Source of the DNA: Oceanobacter sp. 1_MG-2023
Lineage (GTDB): Bacteria; Pseudomonadota; Gammaproteobacteria; Pseudomonadales; Oceanobacteraceae
Assembly (NCBI RefSeq): GCF_030689025.1
Contig: NZ_JAUYWA010000002.1
Location: 186,001-250,000 of the forward strand
DNA: 64,000 nt
Direction: 5' to 3'
The translations under genes were made by a program, and so were the position numbers. Below are positions 55,645 through 64,000 of this stretch, piece by piece. The notes under the pieces were generated by a model that saw only the letters and a list, made by a program, of their open reading frames with translations, made no database searches and was not told the origin of the DNA. The number at the start of each line of letters is the position of its first letter. The first letter of the stretch is position 1.

Positions 55645-56841
55645 ATGGGCCTCCGTTTCAGAAAGCGTATTACCATCATGCCGGGCGTGCGCCTGAATCT
55701 CAGTGGCTCCGGCGTCAGTACGTCCATTGACCCTCGGGGGCTGAGTCTGACACTGGGACGTCGAGGTACTTATATCAATGCCGGATTGCCGGGTACCGGT
55801 CTCTATTACCGTACCCGAATCGATAATAGACAATCCTCCGCTGCTGCCGCTGGTTCCAACCCCGTCGACTACCCTGATACCGTGAATATTCAGGTTGATG
55901 ATGATGGCTTGTTACGACTGACCGATGAGCATGACCAACCCTTGCCCGCCAAAGCAGCCAGACAGGTCAAGACTCACCAGGCCGAGACCATCCAGACATT
56001 ACTGGAGCAGGCCGCAGAACGTATCAATACCGAGCTGAATGCTTGTTTGGGGGTACATCTGTTAACGCCCAAACCGGGTACTCCGCCAGCTTTACCGGCC
56101 CCCTTTGCTATTGATGAACCATTGCCGCCGGTGATCGAAGAGCCGGGCTTGATGGATAAACTGTTATTTCGACAAGACAGCATTGAACAGAGTAATCAGC
56201 AGGCGCTGGCGAGTTATCAGCAAGAACTGGCGCAGTGGCAGCAGCTGCGTGATGATCATGAGCAGGAATGTGCCGAAGTTGAAAAAGCCTTTCGGCTGGC
56301 GGCCCAAGGATTCAGTGCCCATATGGAAACGGCGCTGGACTATGTCCTCAGCGGCATTGCCTGGCCGAAAGAAACCTTGATTGAGTATGAATTTAACCAT
56401 GATGTAACCGGCATTGCCCTGGATGTTGATTTGCCGGATGAAGGCGATGTACCCCAGCGGATGGCCGAGGCGCGGGGCAACGGCAAGTTATCATTCAAAA
56501 AACGCACCGATGCCCAGGGGCGGCGTGATTTTATCCGACTGTGCGCCGGGTCGCTGTTTCGGGTCACTGGCGAAGTGTTTGCATTGTTTCCGGGTATTCA
56601 GCGTTGTCTGATTTCTGGTTATATCCAGCGAGCCAATCCTGCGACCGGGGTTGTGGAGGATCAATACGTCTTGTCCGTGCTGATTCAGCGGGAGCAATGG
56701 CAAATGCTGGACTTTGATCGGCTGGAAGACATCGACCCCGTGGCGACCCTGCAAGCGTGTGGTGTCAGAATGGCCCGTGACCGCTCCAGCCGACTGAAAG
56801 AAATAGAGCCTTTGGCGCGAGACGTTCTGGATATAGGCTGA
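55645..56841 (+). CDS. DUF4236 domain protein at the end of the Ter locus
   Basis: 398 residues. The first 55 (MGLRFRKRITIMPGVRLNLS, then SGVSTSIDPRGLSLTLGRRG, then INAGLPGTGLYY) are the DUF4236 domain, a short beta-rich module of unknown function. A Pro-rich stretch near 150-170 (KPGTPPALPAPFAIDEPLPP) and a Gln/Glu coiled-coil-like helix (about 185-225) separate it from a conserved-looking C-terminal region (LIEYEFNHDVTGIALDVDLP, ISGYIQRANPATGVVEDQYV) that I do not recognise. No signal peptide. AGGGAAAGG precedes the ATG. Same orientation as terD, 154 nt downstream. Confidence 0.75.
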   Translation: MGLRFRKRITIMPGVRLNLSGSGVSTSIDPRGLSLTLGRRGTYINAGLPGTGLYYRTRIDNRQSSAAAAGSNPVDYPDTVNIQVDDDGLLRLTDEHDQPLPAKAARQVKTHQAETIQTLLEQAAERINTELNACLGVHLLTPKPGTPPALPAPFAIDEPLPPVIEEPGLMDKLLFRQDSIEQSNQQALASYQQELAQWQQLRDDHEQECAEVEKAFRLAAQGFSAHMETALDYVLSGIAWPKETLIEYEFNHDVTGIALDVDLPDEGDVPQRMAEARGNGKLSFKKRTDAQGRRDFIRLCAGSLFRVTGEVFALFPGIQRCLISGYIQRANPATGVVEDQYVLSVLIQREQWQMLDFDRLEDIDPVATLQACGVRMARDRSSRLKEIEPLARDVLDIG

Positions 56842-56904
56842 GGACGTTGGCGTTAGCGTTGTTTGACAGTGCAGCGGCAACAGGCGCCATAAGCAATAAA
56901 ATAA

Positions 56905-56940
56905 AAAAGGGGCGCTACCAGTAATGGTAGCGCCCCTTTT
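56905..56940. terminator. Strong bidirectional terminator between DUF4236 gene and pckA
   Basis: AAAAGGGGCGCTACCA (56905-56920) pairs perfectly with TGGTAGCGCCCCTTTT (56925-56940) over a GTAA loop, and A/T-rich runs flank both sides, so each strand gets a GC stem followed by T-rich sequence. It serves both convergent genes. Confidence 0.92.
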
Positions 56941-56984
56941 ATTTTATCGGACTGTGTTATTGAGCATTCAGCGGCAAGGCAGTC

Positions 56985-58520
56985 TTACAGCTGAGGGCCC
57001 GCCGCCAGAATGGCGTCGGAAACATCGTATTTCTTGAAGTTTTCAATAAACTGGTTCGCCAGTTGGCGTGCCGCTGCATCAAACTTGTCCTGGTCAGCCC
57101 AGGCTTTGGTTGGATTCAGCAATTTGGTTTCTACGCCAGGCAGTTCGGTTGGTACACGAAGGCCAAAGACTGGCAGCTCTTCGGTTTCAACGTCACGCAG
57201 CACACCAGACTGAACAGCAGAGATCACTGCACGCGTGGTTGGAATGCTGAAGCGCTCACCACCGGCACCGTTTGGACCGCCAGTCCAACCTGTGTTGACC
57301 AGGTAGACCTGAGAGTCGAACTCCGTCACACGTTTCATCAGCAGTTCCGCGTATTCGCCTGCTGGACGTGGGAAGAAGGGTGCACCAAAACAGGTAGAAA
57401 AGGTGGATTTCAGACCTTTTACGCCCCCCATTTCCGTTGAACCAACCAGAGCTGTGTAACCGCTCAGGAAGTGGTAAGCCGCTTGTTCCTTGGTCAGGAC
57501 AGATACCGGTGGCAATACACCGGTCATATCACAGGTCAGGAAGACAACTGCTTTGGGTTCGCCAGCCATGTTCTCAACAACACGTTTCTCAACGTGGGTC
57601 AGCGGGTAAGCACAGCGGCCGTTTTCGGTCAGGCTGGTGTCGTTGTAGTCTGCCACTCGGGTTTGCTTGTCGATCACCACGTTTTCCACGATGGCGCCAA
57701 AGCGGATGGCATCCCAGATAATGGGTTCGTTTTTCTGTGACAGGTCAATGGTCTTGGCGTAGCAGCCACCTTCGATATTGAAGACAGTGCCCTTGCCCCA
57801 ACCGTGCTCGTCATCACCAATCAGGAAGCGACCCGGGTCAGCAGACAGGGTGGTTTTACCGGTACCGGAGAGGCCGAAGAACAGGCAAACATCGCCGTCG
57901 TCACCAACGTTGGCAGAGCAGTGCATTGGCAGCACGTCTTTTTCTGGCAACAGGAAGTTCTGTACACCAAACATGGCTTTTTTCATTTCGCCAGCGTAAC
58001 GCATGCCTGCAATCAGTACTTTGCGTTGGGAGAAGTCGACAATAACGCAGCCATCGGAGTTGGTGCCATCACGTTCCGGTACGCACTCGAAGTTGGCAAC
58101 GTTCAGGATTTGCCATTCTTCCTTGTCTGAAGGGTTGTAGCTTTCCGGCAAGATAAACAGGTTGCGACCAAACAGGTTCTGCCAGGCAGTCTGGGTCGAC
58201 ATTTTGACCGGCAGGTAGTGCTGCGGGTCAGAACCAACATGAACATGGGAAACAAAGCTGTCTTGCTGGGCCAGGTATTCTTCTACGCGGTCCCACAGGG
58301 CATCGAATTTATCGGCATCAAATGGGCGGTTGATATTGCCCCAGTCGATTGCATCCTTGCTGCTTGGTTCTTCTACAATGAATTTGTCCATTGGAGAACG
58401 GCCAGTACGAGCGCCGGTTTCTACTACCAGTGCGCCGTTATCTTGCAATAGGCCTTCGCCGCGGGCAATGGCTTGTTCTACCAGAAATGGAGTAGATAAA
58501 TCCGTGAATACAGTGGTCAT
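56985..58520 (-). CDS. pckA: Phosphoenolpyruvate carboxykinase (ATP)
   Basis: 511-residue gluconeogenic enzyme converting oxaloacetate to PEP with [23 protein letters not shown] begins the conserved core; [20 protein letters not shown] is the kinase-type P loop, [20 protein letters not shown] holds the metal-binding Asp, and [20 protein letters not shown] follows. The ATG at 58520 is the usual start ([11 protein letters not shown]); 13 further upstream codons are unconserved. Downstream is the strong terminator; upstream a 266-nt gap (58521-58786) separates it from hslO on the same strand and should hold its promoter. Confidence 0.97.
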   Translation of the reverse strand: MTTVFTDLSTPFLVEQAIARGEGLLQDNGALVVETGARTGRSPMDKFIVEEPSSKDAIDWGNINRPFDADKFDALWDRVEEYLAQQDSFVSHVHVGSDPQHYLPVKMSTQTAWQNLFGRNLFILPESYNPSDKEEWQILNVANFECVPERDGTNSDGCVIVDFSQRKVLIAGMRYAGEMKKAMFGVQNFLLPEKDVLPMHCSANVGDDGDVCLFFGLSGTGKTTLSADPGRFLIGDDEHGWGKGTVFNIEGGCYAKTIDLSQKNEPIIWDAIRFGAIVENVVIDKQTRVADYNDTSLTENGRCAYPLTHVEKRVVENMAGEPKAVVFLTCDMTGVLPPVSVLTKEQAAYHFLSGYTALVGSTEMGGVKGLKSTFSTCFGAPFFPRPAGEYAELLMKRVTEFDSQVYLVNTGWTGGPNGAGGERFSIPTTRAVISAVQSGVLRDVETEELPVFGLRVPTELPGVETKLLNPTKAWADQDKFDAAARQLANQFIENFKKYDVSDAILAAGPQL

Positions 58521-58786
58521 ATCGATACCCTGATGGGTCCTCGCAGTTGTGGTCGGCAATAGTAGCCGTTACCAAAATTCGTACACCCGTCTGTGTGTGC
58601 TGCAGACGATACTCGATCAATGAGACTGCGCAAGTATGCCAGAAAATGCCGTTTGCGCTAAGTCTCCTCTTTATGGGTCAGCTTAATAACCCGCATAAAC
58701 AGGGGCTATATTTGCTGATTCTTCGGATTATTTGTGGGGTTCCAGATCATTGTAACAAATGTAACAGCGACCTGGCAGGCAGTAAT

Positions 58787-59662
58787 TTAATGCAAATTGT
58801 TTTCAGGGAACAGCTCTGCCATATCATGTTGGCCGAATTCGTAGTGTTGGTGGCAAAATTCACAGTCGACCGAAATGCTACCGGATTCTTCCATCATTTC
58901 GGCTAACGCCTGGTAGCCAACCTGATGCAGGGCGTTGGCCAGCCGGTCACGGGAACAGGTACAGGCAAACGACAGCGGCGTGGCGGGATACACCCGGACA
59001 TCCTCTTCGTGATACAGGCGTTGCAATAGCAGATCATTGTCCAACTCAAGGAGTTCTTCATCCTTGATGGTGGCGGCGAGGTGAGAGACCCGGTCCCAGG
59101 CATCCTGGTCAATGGTTTGCTGCTCGTCGCTGTGTTGCTGGCTGGCGGGTAGTTTTTGCAGCATAAAGCCAGCGGCCCGGGTGCCATCACTGCAGAGCCA
59201 GAAGCGTGTGGGCAGTTGTTCTGACTGGCTGAAATAGTCTTCCAGTGCGGTGGCTATATCGCCTTGGGGAATGGCGGTAATACCCTGATAACGCTGGCCT
59301 TGCTCCGGCTCCAGGGTGATAACCAGCTGGCCTTCCGTTGCAAAGGTCAGGGTTGCTTCTGGCTGATCGCTGTCATAGCGGGCAATCGCCCGCAGCTCTC
59401 CCAGTTCATTGGTTTCTGCCTGCAACAGGGAGATAGCCCCTGGCAGGCGTATTTGCAGGGTTAGCCGGCCTTTGAACTTGAGGCTGGCACTCATCAATGC
59501 GGTGGCGGCAAGTAACTGGCCCAGGGCTACCCGGATAACGGGCGGGTAGTCGTGGCGATTCAAGATTGCCTCGTAAGTGGCATTGAGATGGGCGACCTCT
59601 CCACGAATCGGGGCGGCATCAAACGAAAATCGCTGCAATTGGTCAGCACTGGGGTATGACAT
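58787..59662 (-). CDS. hslO: Redox-regulated chaperone Hsp33
   Basis: 291-residue holdase switched on by oxidation plus heat. SYPSADQLQRFSFDAAPIRG starts the protein; the C-terminal redox switch has all four zinc cysteines, CTC in FACTCSRDRLANAL and CEFC in ISVDCEFCHQHYEFG. The ATG at 59662 gives the family's N terminus; the longer open frame overlaps hslR. It lies 19 nt after hslR in the yrfG-hslR-hslO operon. Confidence 0.96.
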   Translation of the reverse strand: MSYPSADQLQRFSFDAAPIRGEVAHLNATYEAILNRHDYPPVIRVALGQLLAATALMSASLKFKGRLTLQIRLPGAISLLQAETNELGELRAIARYDSDQPEATLTFATEGQLVITLEPEQGQRYQGITAIPQGDIATALEDYFSQSEQLPTRFWLCSDGTRAAGFMLQKLPASQQHSDEQQTIDQDAWDRVSHLAATIKDEELLELDNDLLLQRLYHEEDVRVYPATPLSFACTCSRDRLANALHQVGYQALAEMMEESGSISVDCEFCHQHYEFGQHDMAELFPENNLH

Positions 59663-59681
59663 ATCGGTGTACCTGTAACGT

Positions 59682-60086
59682 TCAGCCAAGATCCTGATGG
59701 ACCTGCTCAAAACGGCGCATGTCGCGGCGTTCTTTTTTGTTGGGTTTGTGGTCTGGGGTGGGCATGGAGGCACGTAACGCCCGGCGTTGTTCGGAGTTGT
59801 CCATGCGTCGCTTGATGCTGGCCGGGGTTTCTTCATACAGCAGCCGTGCTTCCGGGGCTCCCCGGCGCTGGTCAGACAAGGTGGTGATAATCACCTCTTT
59901 TTCGTCAAAGCCCTGGCGAATGGTCAGCCTGGCACCTGCGTCTGCCAGTTTGCTGACCTTGCAGCGTTGGCCGTCGTAGTGAACCTTGCCGCCTTCAATG
60001 GCGTGTTTGGCCAGTGCCCGTGTTTTGAAAAAGCGGGCGGCCCAGAGCCATTTGTCGAGGCGGACTTTGGTGGAGTTGTCAGTCAC
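59682..60086 (-). CDS. hslR: Ribosome-associated heat shock protein 15 (S4 domain)
   Basis: 134 residues (E. coli 133). VRLDKWLWAARFFKTRALAK and AIEGGKVHYDGQRCKVSKLA form the S4 RNA-binding domain, and a basic tail (KPNKKERRDMRRFEQVHQDL) follows. Hsp15 binds 50S subunits carrying stalled nascent chains and helps their recycling. GTG at 60086 overlaps the yrfG stop by 8 nt, showing translational coupling; an upstream in-frame ATG at 60125 would start inside yrfG. Confidence 0.94.
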   Translation of the reverse strand: MTDNSTKVRLDKWLWAARFFKTRALAKHAIEGGKVHYDGQRCKVSKLADAGARLTIRQGFDEKEVIITTLSDQRRGAPEARLLYEETPASIKRRMDNSEQRRALRASMPTPDHKPNKKERRDMRRFEQVHQDLG

Positions 60087-60762
60087 GGTGAGTAGTGTCC
60101 TGTGCGTCAAATACCAGTTCGTCAAAATGTAGAATGCCGGGAAACCGGTTTTGCAATACCGGCTCGCGCTGGCTGTCAGGGTGATGGATGGCCAACAGAT
60201 AATGAATGCCCCAACGCTGGGCTGATTCTAGCACAGCCATACTGTCATCAATCAGCAGGGTACGCTGCGGGTCGAACGGCTCGTCTTGCTGTAAATGCTG
60301 CCAGAAGGCCTGTTGTTCTTTGGGTTCCCGGTAGTCGTGGGAGCTGATGATGCGGTCAACGTATTGATCCAGCCCGGTGTGGTGCAGTTTGAGTTCCACA
60401 CTGTCGCGGTGAGCATTGGTGACAATGACCTTGCGTTTGCCCTGCTGTGCCAGGGCGTTGAGAAATTCGCGCACAAAAGGCCGGAAGCCGATTTTGCTGG
60501 CGACGTCTTTTTTCAACTCCGCGATCGGTAATCCGGTCAGATTGCTCCAGTGATCGAGGCAATACCAGTTGAGGGTACCGCGCAGGCCGATAAAGCTGCT
60601 GCTCAGTTCCGTCAGAGCGGCGGCCTTGTCGATGCCTTTGTGGCGGGCATACTGCTCGGGCAAATGTTCCAGCCAGAAGTAATTATCAAAGTGCAAGTCC
60701 AGCAGGGTACCGTCCATATCCAGTAGTACGGTGTCAATTTGTTGCCAGTCGATCGGGCGCAT
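60079..60762 (-). CDS. yrfG: HAD-family GMP/IMP nucleotidase YrfG
   Basis: 227-residue HAD-IA phosphatase. DTVLLDMDGTLLDLHFDNYF holds the catalytic Asp pair, RKVIVTNAHRDSVELKLHHT is motif II, KEQQAFWQHLQQ contains the motif III Lys, and TLLIDDSMAVLESAQRWG motif IV. E. coli YrfG dephosphorylates GMP and IMP, and the operon order yrfG-hslR-hslO is the same, which supports the name. The ATG is 44 nt from the divergent nudE. Confidence 0.92.
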   Translation of the reverse strand: MRPIDWQQIDTVLLDMDGTLLDLHFDNYFWLEHLPEQYARHKGIDKAAALTELSSSFIGLRGTLNWYCLDHWSNLTGLPIAELKKDVASKIGFRPFVREFLNALAQQGKRKVIVTNAHRDSVELKLHHTGLDQYVDRIISSHDYREPKEQQAFWQHLQQDEPFDPQRTLLIDDSMAVLESAQRWGIHYLLAIHHPDSQREPVLQNRFPGILHFDELVFDAQDTTHRD

Positions 60763-60806
60763 AGGGTTATACTCAACAGATTTTCAGCTATTTAAACAGG
60801 CCTGAC

Positions 60807-61376
60807 ATGGATAAAAAACCTCAGATCCTGCATCGCTCGCTGGTCGCCCAGAGTCGGCTGTTCCGGGTTGAATCGATGGCGTTGCGTTTCAGCAACGGTG
60901 TGGAGCGCACTTATGAACGGTTGATGCCCGGTGGCCCGGGTGCGGTGATGATGGTGGCGTTGCTGGATAACGACACCGTGGCACTGATCCGGGAGTATGG
61001 CGGTGGTATTGAAGATTACACGCTGACCTTGCCAAAAGGTGCGGTCGACCTGGGTGAAACAATACGGGAAGCCTGTCACCGCGAGCTGCAGGAAGAAATT
61101 GGTTATGGCGCGCGCGAGTTTGTCTTCCTTAAACGATTGAGTCTGTCACCCAGCTATATGAGTGGTGGCATCGATGTGGTGCTGGTGCGGGATTTGTACC
61201 CGTCACGGCTGGAAGGCGACGAGCCGGAGCCTTTGGAGCTGATCCCCTGGAAACTGAGTGACCTGCTGTCGTTGTATCAGCGCGACGACTTTTCCGAAGG
61301 CCGGGCGGTGGCAGCGCTGGCGCTGGCGCAAGCCTACCTGGCCGGTGACTACGACGGCGAAGTGCTGCCAGCCTGA
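60807..61376 (+). CDS. nudE: ADP-compounds hydrolase NudE (Nudix)
   Basis: 189-residue Nudix pyrophosphatase acting on ADP-ribose, AP3A and NADH-like substrates. DKKPQILHRSLVAQSRLFRV starts the protein; the Nudix box runs GAVDLGETIREACHREL then QEEIGYG with all catalytic Glu residues. It is divergent from yrfG-hslR-hslO as in enterobacteria. Its last 28 nt overlap, tail to tail, the end of the hybrid histidine kinase gene on the other strand. Confidence 0.94.
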   Translation: MDKKPQILHRSLVAQSRLFRVESMALRFSNGVERTYERLMPGGPGAVMMVALLDNDTVALIREYGGGIEDYTLTLPKGAVDLGETIREACHRELQEEIGYGAREFVFLKRLSLSPSYMSGGIDVVLVRDLYPSRLEGDEPEPLELIPWKLSDLLSLYQRDDFSEGRAVAALALAQAYLAGDYDGEVLPA

Positions 61377-63529
61377 GTGCTTGCCGGGGCCAACTGTTCC
61401 GGCAGCAGCTCCACCAGCGCGGCACGTAACGTTGCCATGCGGATGGGTTTACTGACAAAACCGTTCATGCCAGCGCTCAGGCAGCGTTGGCGGTCTTCCA
61501 TCATGGCATTGGCGGTGAGTGCCAGAATAGGGATTTGGCTCTCATCGCCAGAGAGCTGGCGTATATGCCGGGTCGCCTGGATACCATCCAGCACCGGCAT
61601 ATTGATATCCATCAGAATCAGATCGAAGGCGTCCTGTTTCAGTGCCTGTAACGCCTGGCGACCATCACTGACCACCACACACTCAAGCCCGAGTTTTTCC
61701 AGCATGCGCGAAGCAACACGCTGATTCACCTCGTTGTCCTCCGCCAGCAGGATACGGCCAGACAAGGCGGGTGATTGCTTCAGGGATGGCCGCTTGGTCA
61801 CGGCCGGTGGCTTGGCGGCCTGCAAGGGGAGTTGCAGGGAGAAGGTGCTGCCCACCCCGGGGCTGGATTCCAGCTCCACATCCCCATTCATGGCGGATGC
61901 CAGGTGGCGACAAATAGTCAGGCCCAGACCGGTGCCGCCATAACGACGACTGGTGCTGCTATCAGCCTGGCGGAAGGCGGAGAACACCTGCTCTTTCTTG
62001 CTCTGGGAAATACCAATGCCGGTATCGTTGACGGCAATGCGGATATCGTACAGCGCCCCTTCGGTCTGCTTGCCGGTGACCTGCACTTCTATCTGGCCGT
62101 AGTCGGTAAATTTGATGGCGTTACTGATCAGATTGGTGATGATCTGACGGATACGTTTGGGATCGCCCTTCCAGTATTGCGGAATATCACCGTCGTAATA
62201 ATAAATAAACGTCAGACCCTTGCGTTTGACCGGTTCATCGAACAGCCGTTTGAGGTCACTGAGTTGCTGGTTGAGGTCAAAATCGATCTGCTCCAGCTCC
62301 AGGTTGCCGGATTCAATTTTCGACAAGTCCAGAATGTCGTTAAGGATCTCCAGCAGTGACTGCGATGAGGTATGGACAATATCGAGATAATGGCGCTGCT
62401 CGGTTGTCAGGTTGGAATCCAGAATCAGTTCCGTGGCACCCAGAATACCGTTCATGGGGGTGCGGATCTCATGGCTCATATTGGCCAGGAATATGGATTT
62501 GGAATGGTTGGCCTGTTCCGCCTGGGTCAAGGCTTCCCGGATGCGGCTGTTGGCGGTTTCGAGTGCCTGCCGGTTGGCTACGGATTCGGTGATATCCAGT
62601 CCAGCCAGCAACACCTGTCCCTGGGAGGTATTGGCACTGGTCAGTCGTGTCATGCGCCAGCTGATAATGTGCTCTTTGCCGGTCGATGACAGCACCGGAA
62701 ATTCCAGCGACAGGTTGCCATTATGACGACTGAGCAGATTTTGCCATTCGCGCTCAACGGTGGAGGTCGCCTGCTGCGGAATCAAATAGCTGAACGGGTA
62801 ACCGTTGATCTGGTCTTCCGGTATTTGCAGCAGCTGCTGGGCCTGCAGGTTAACCCGTGTCACATGGCCGTTTTCATCACAGATAATCAGCAGGGTCTGC
62901 ATGGTATTGATATACGTCGATAACCGCTGCTGCTCTTCGCGGAGCTGCGCTTCCATAAAATAGCGCTGGGTAATGTCGTCCCCGGTGACCAGCAGCCAGA
63001 CCTGGTCGCCATCATTCTGCTGCCAAAGGCGGACTTGCATGGCCCAACGGCCCCATTCGCCGTAGCGGTCGAGCAGACTGGCTTCAAAATCGACCATGGA
63101 GCGGGTGCTCAAGGACTGATCTATTTTTTGCTGAATCAACTCGCGCTCATTACGGCGTTGGATACTGGACAGATAAGAGCCGGGGCAAAGGTCAAATAAT
63201 TGCTGGAAGTTCGGGTTGGCATCCAGAATCAGCTGTTGGGCATTCACTCTCAGCACGATGCCACTGACATGCTCCCAGGTGAACCCTTGTTGCAGCAACT
63301 GCTGTTTATAATGATTGGTCACCGGGCGAGTCAGATAATGACTGATCAGGCCGATGCCCGAGCCCACCACAAGCAAGGCCAATATGGCCACCCCTGCCAG
63401 TATTTTCAGGGTGACGACGTCTGGCTCTCCTCGGGCGAGCAAAAAAGCCGTTACTCCCATAATGGCACTGATGCCCGCTACCAGAGCGGTAGAGGTCAGT
63501 AGTAACTGTTGGCCAGGACTAAACGACAT
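61349..63529 (-). CDS. Hybrid sensor histidine kinase/response regulator
   Basis: 726 residues. Two N-terminal membrane helices (about 8-30 and 43-65) leave almost no periplasmic loop, then two PAS domains (about 85-205, 215-330), HisKA with the phospho-His in FLANMSHEIRTPMNGILGAT, HATPase (DTGIGIS, GGTGLGLTI), and a receiver domain with ILLAEDNEVNQRVASRM, phospho-acceptor in LILMDINMPVLDG and K in FVSKPI. No HPt domain, so a separate phosphotransfer protein is needed. The signal is probably cytoplasmic or membrane-borne. ATG 63529 follows AAGGAA; its 3' end overlaps nudE. Confidence 0.93.
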   Translation of the reverse strand: MSFSPGQQLLLTSTALVAGISAIMGVTAFLLARGEPDVVTLKILAGVAILALLVVGSGIGLISHYLTRPVTNHYKQQLLQQGFTWEHVSGIVLRVNAQQLILDANPNFQQLFDLCPGSYLSSIQRRNERELIQQKIDQSLSTRSMVDFEASLLDRYGEWGRWAMQVRLWQQNDGDQVWLLVTGDDITQRYFMEAQLREEQQRLSTYINTMQTLLIICDENGHVTRVNLQAQQLLQIPEDQINGYPFSYLIPQQATSTVEREWQNLLSRHNGNLSLEFPVLSSTGKEHIISWRMTRLTSANTSQGQVLLAGLDITESVANRQALETANSRIREALTQAEQANHSKSIFLANMSHEIRTPMNGILGATELILDSNLTTEQRHYLDIVHTSSQSLLEILNDILDLSKIESGNLELEQIDFDLNQQLSDLKRLFDEPVKRKGLTFIYYYDGDIPQYWKGDPKRIRQIITNLISNAIKFTDYGQIEVQVTGKQTEGALYDIRIAVNDTGIGISQSKKEQVFSAFRQADSSTSRRYGGTGLGLTICRHLASAMNGDVELESSPGVGSTFSLQLPLQAAKPPAVTKRPSLKQSPALSGRILLAEDNEVNQRVASRMLEKLGLECVVVSDGRQALQALKQDAFDLILMDINMPVLDGIQATRHIRQLSGDESQIPILALTANAMMEDRQRCLSAGMNGFVSKPIRMATLRAALVELLPEQLAPASTQAGSTSPS

Positions 63530-63779
63530 CTGGATTCCTTGAAGTGATACGACCAGGTACAGCAACAACAGTGAAAAGCGGTTAACTGTATCGATGGGGC
63601 TCTGAGTATCAAGTATAGGCGTATTTGCCTCAGCAGCCCGCGTAATCTCCTATCCTGACAGGCCTTGCTGACAGAGTGAATAGTGCACCGATGTCGTTAT
63701 CATGACGTTGGTCATTATGCGTCCATTGATGACGGAGTTATTGCCCGCCGCCGGTAGCGATAAGCACATAGACTACCAC

Positions 63780-64000
63780 TTAAAACAGACTGACGAGCAA
63801 GGGTAACACCACAGCATGCAGAGTCGCCGTCAGTATCATTGCGGTGATGGCATAGGCTGCTTCCCGCTCCCCCAGATCCAGTGCCCGACTGGTACCAATC
63901 GCATGAGCACAGACCCCCAGCGTAATACCAACGGTTTCTGGACGCTGGATACGCATCAGCGTCAGAATCGGCAAAATCATGATGACCCCCAACAAGCCAG
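63780..64000 (-). CDS. LrgB-family membrane protein, 5' part outside window
   Basis: The last 73 codons of a gene running in from beyond the window. GITLGVCAHAIGTSRALDLG with EREAAYAITAMILTATLH is the LrgB/CidB-type signature (AHAIGTSRA), followed by a C-terminal hydrophobic helix. LrgB acts with LrgA in holin/antiholin-like control of murein hydrolysis; related members move small metabolites. The 250-nt gap to the histidine kinase start (63530-63779) contains ATGAC/GTCAT half sites at 63702-63715 and no gene. Confidence 0.88.
   Translation of the reverse strand, partial: GLLGVIMILPILTLMRIQRPETVGITLGVCAHAIGTSRALDLGEREAAYAITAMILTATLHAVVLPLLVSLF

Noticed and set aside
1-64000. CRISPR arrays, tRNA or rRNA genes, intact insertion sequences
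   Set aside because: None were seen on reading both strands; short diverged copies could be missed without a search tool.

Overview
The window is chromosomal DNA of a gammaproteobacterium. Ubiquinone genes (ubiH, ubiI), lipid A and heptose/KDO genes, dsbB, an Rsd/AlgQ-type sigma-70 partner, hslO/hslR, rppH-ptsP and lgt-thyA-folA are all present. The blocks rppH-ptsP/TauE/lgt/thyA/folA, argE-argA, gshA/tex and pckA-hslO-hslR-yrfG recall Pseudomonas and the marine Oceanospirillales; that placement is inferred from remembered gene order, not from a search. Coding density is high. I saw no tRNA, rRNA, CRISPR array or intact transposon.

Layout. 1-2201: ubiH (cut by the window) and ubiI. 2396-5555: rlmI, then imelysin lipoprotein and HAD phosphatase genes on the other strand. 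5815-13168: rppH, ptsP, an NRDE protein, a TauE/SafE exporter, lgt, thyA and folA, with a broken RhuM-family fragment between thyA and folA. 13298-15617: patatin-like hydrolase and chrA. 15696-21565: a complete tripartite RND efflux operon. 21854-26653: SpeE-like protein, argA, argE and a divergent CYTH protein. 26708-30992: orphan GspE-type ATPase, DEDDh exonuclease, membrane-anchored coiled-coil protein and a tandem-Mop molbindin. 31062-37760: LPS inner-core block (lpxL-like, hldD, hldE against waaA) and the ABC-F factor yheS. 37788-45458: TIGR02444 protein, orphan ParA ATPase, DUF4124-like protein, rsd/algQ, dsbB, gshA and tex. 45810-56841: a large Ter stress cluster. 56985-61376: pckA, hslO, hslR, yrfG and divergent nudE. 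61349-64000: hybrid histidine kinase and the end of an LrgB gene.

The accessory highlight is the Ter cluster. Its first operon encodes an ATP-grasp ligase, a TerD-like domain fused to a trypsin-like protease with a complete His/Asp/Ser triad, a PRTase-TRSP protein, a HAD phosphatase, a StiP-family protein and a CitE-like lyase, the last four translationally coupled by 4-8 nt overlaps. The second group is terZ, terA and terB, a decayed terD fragment, intact terD and a DUF4236 protein. TerC is not in the window. The first operon looks like a small-molecule (possibly nucleoside-like) biosynthetic module and the second like calcium-binding TerD-family structural and sensor proteins. The DUF4236 linkage, the protease fusion, the terD remnant and the structured leaders upstream of both operons deserve the closest look.

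Several symmetric DNA elements lie in intergenic regions: a 23-bp inverted repeat ahead of the RND operon, an 8+8 bp inverted repeat between hldE and waaA, a hairpin spanning the waaA stop codon, and strong hairpins after tex, rsd and pckA.
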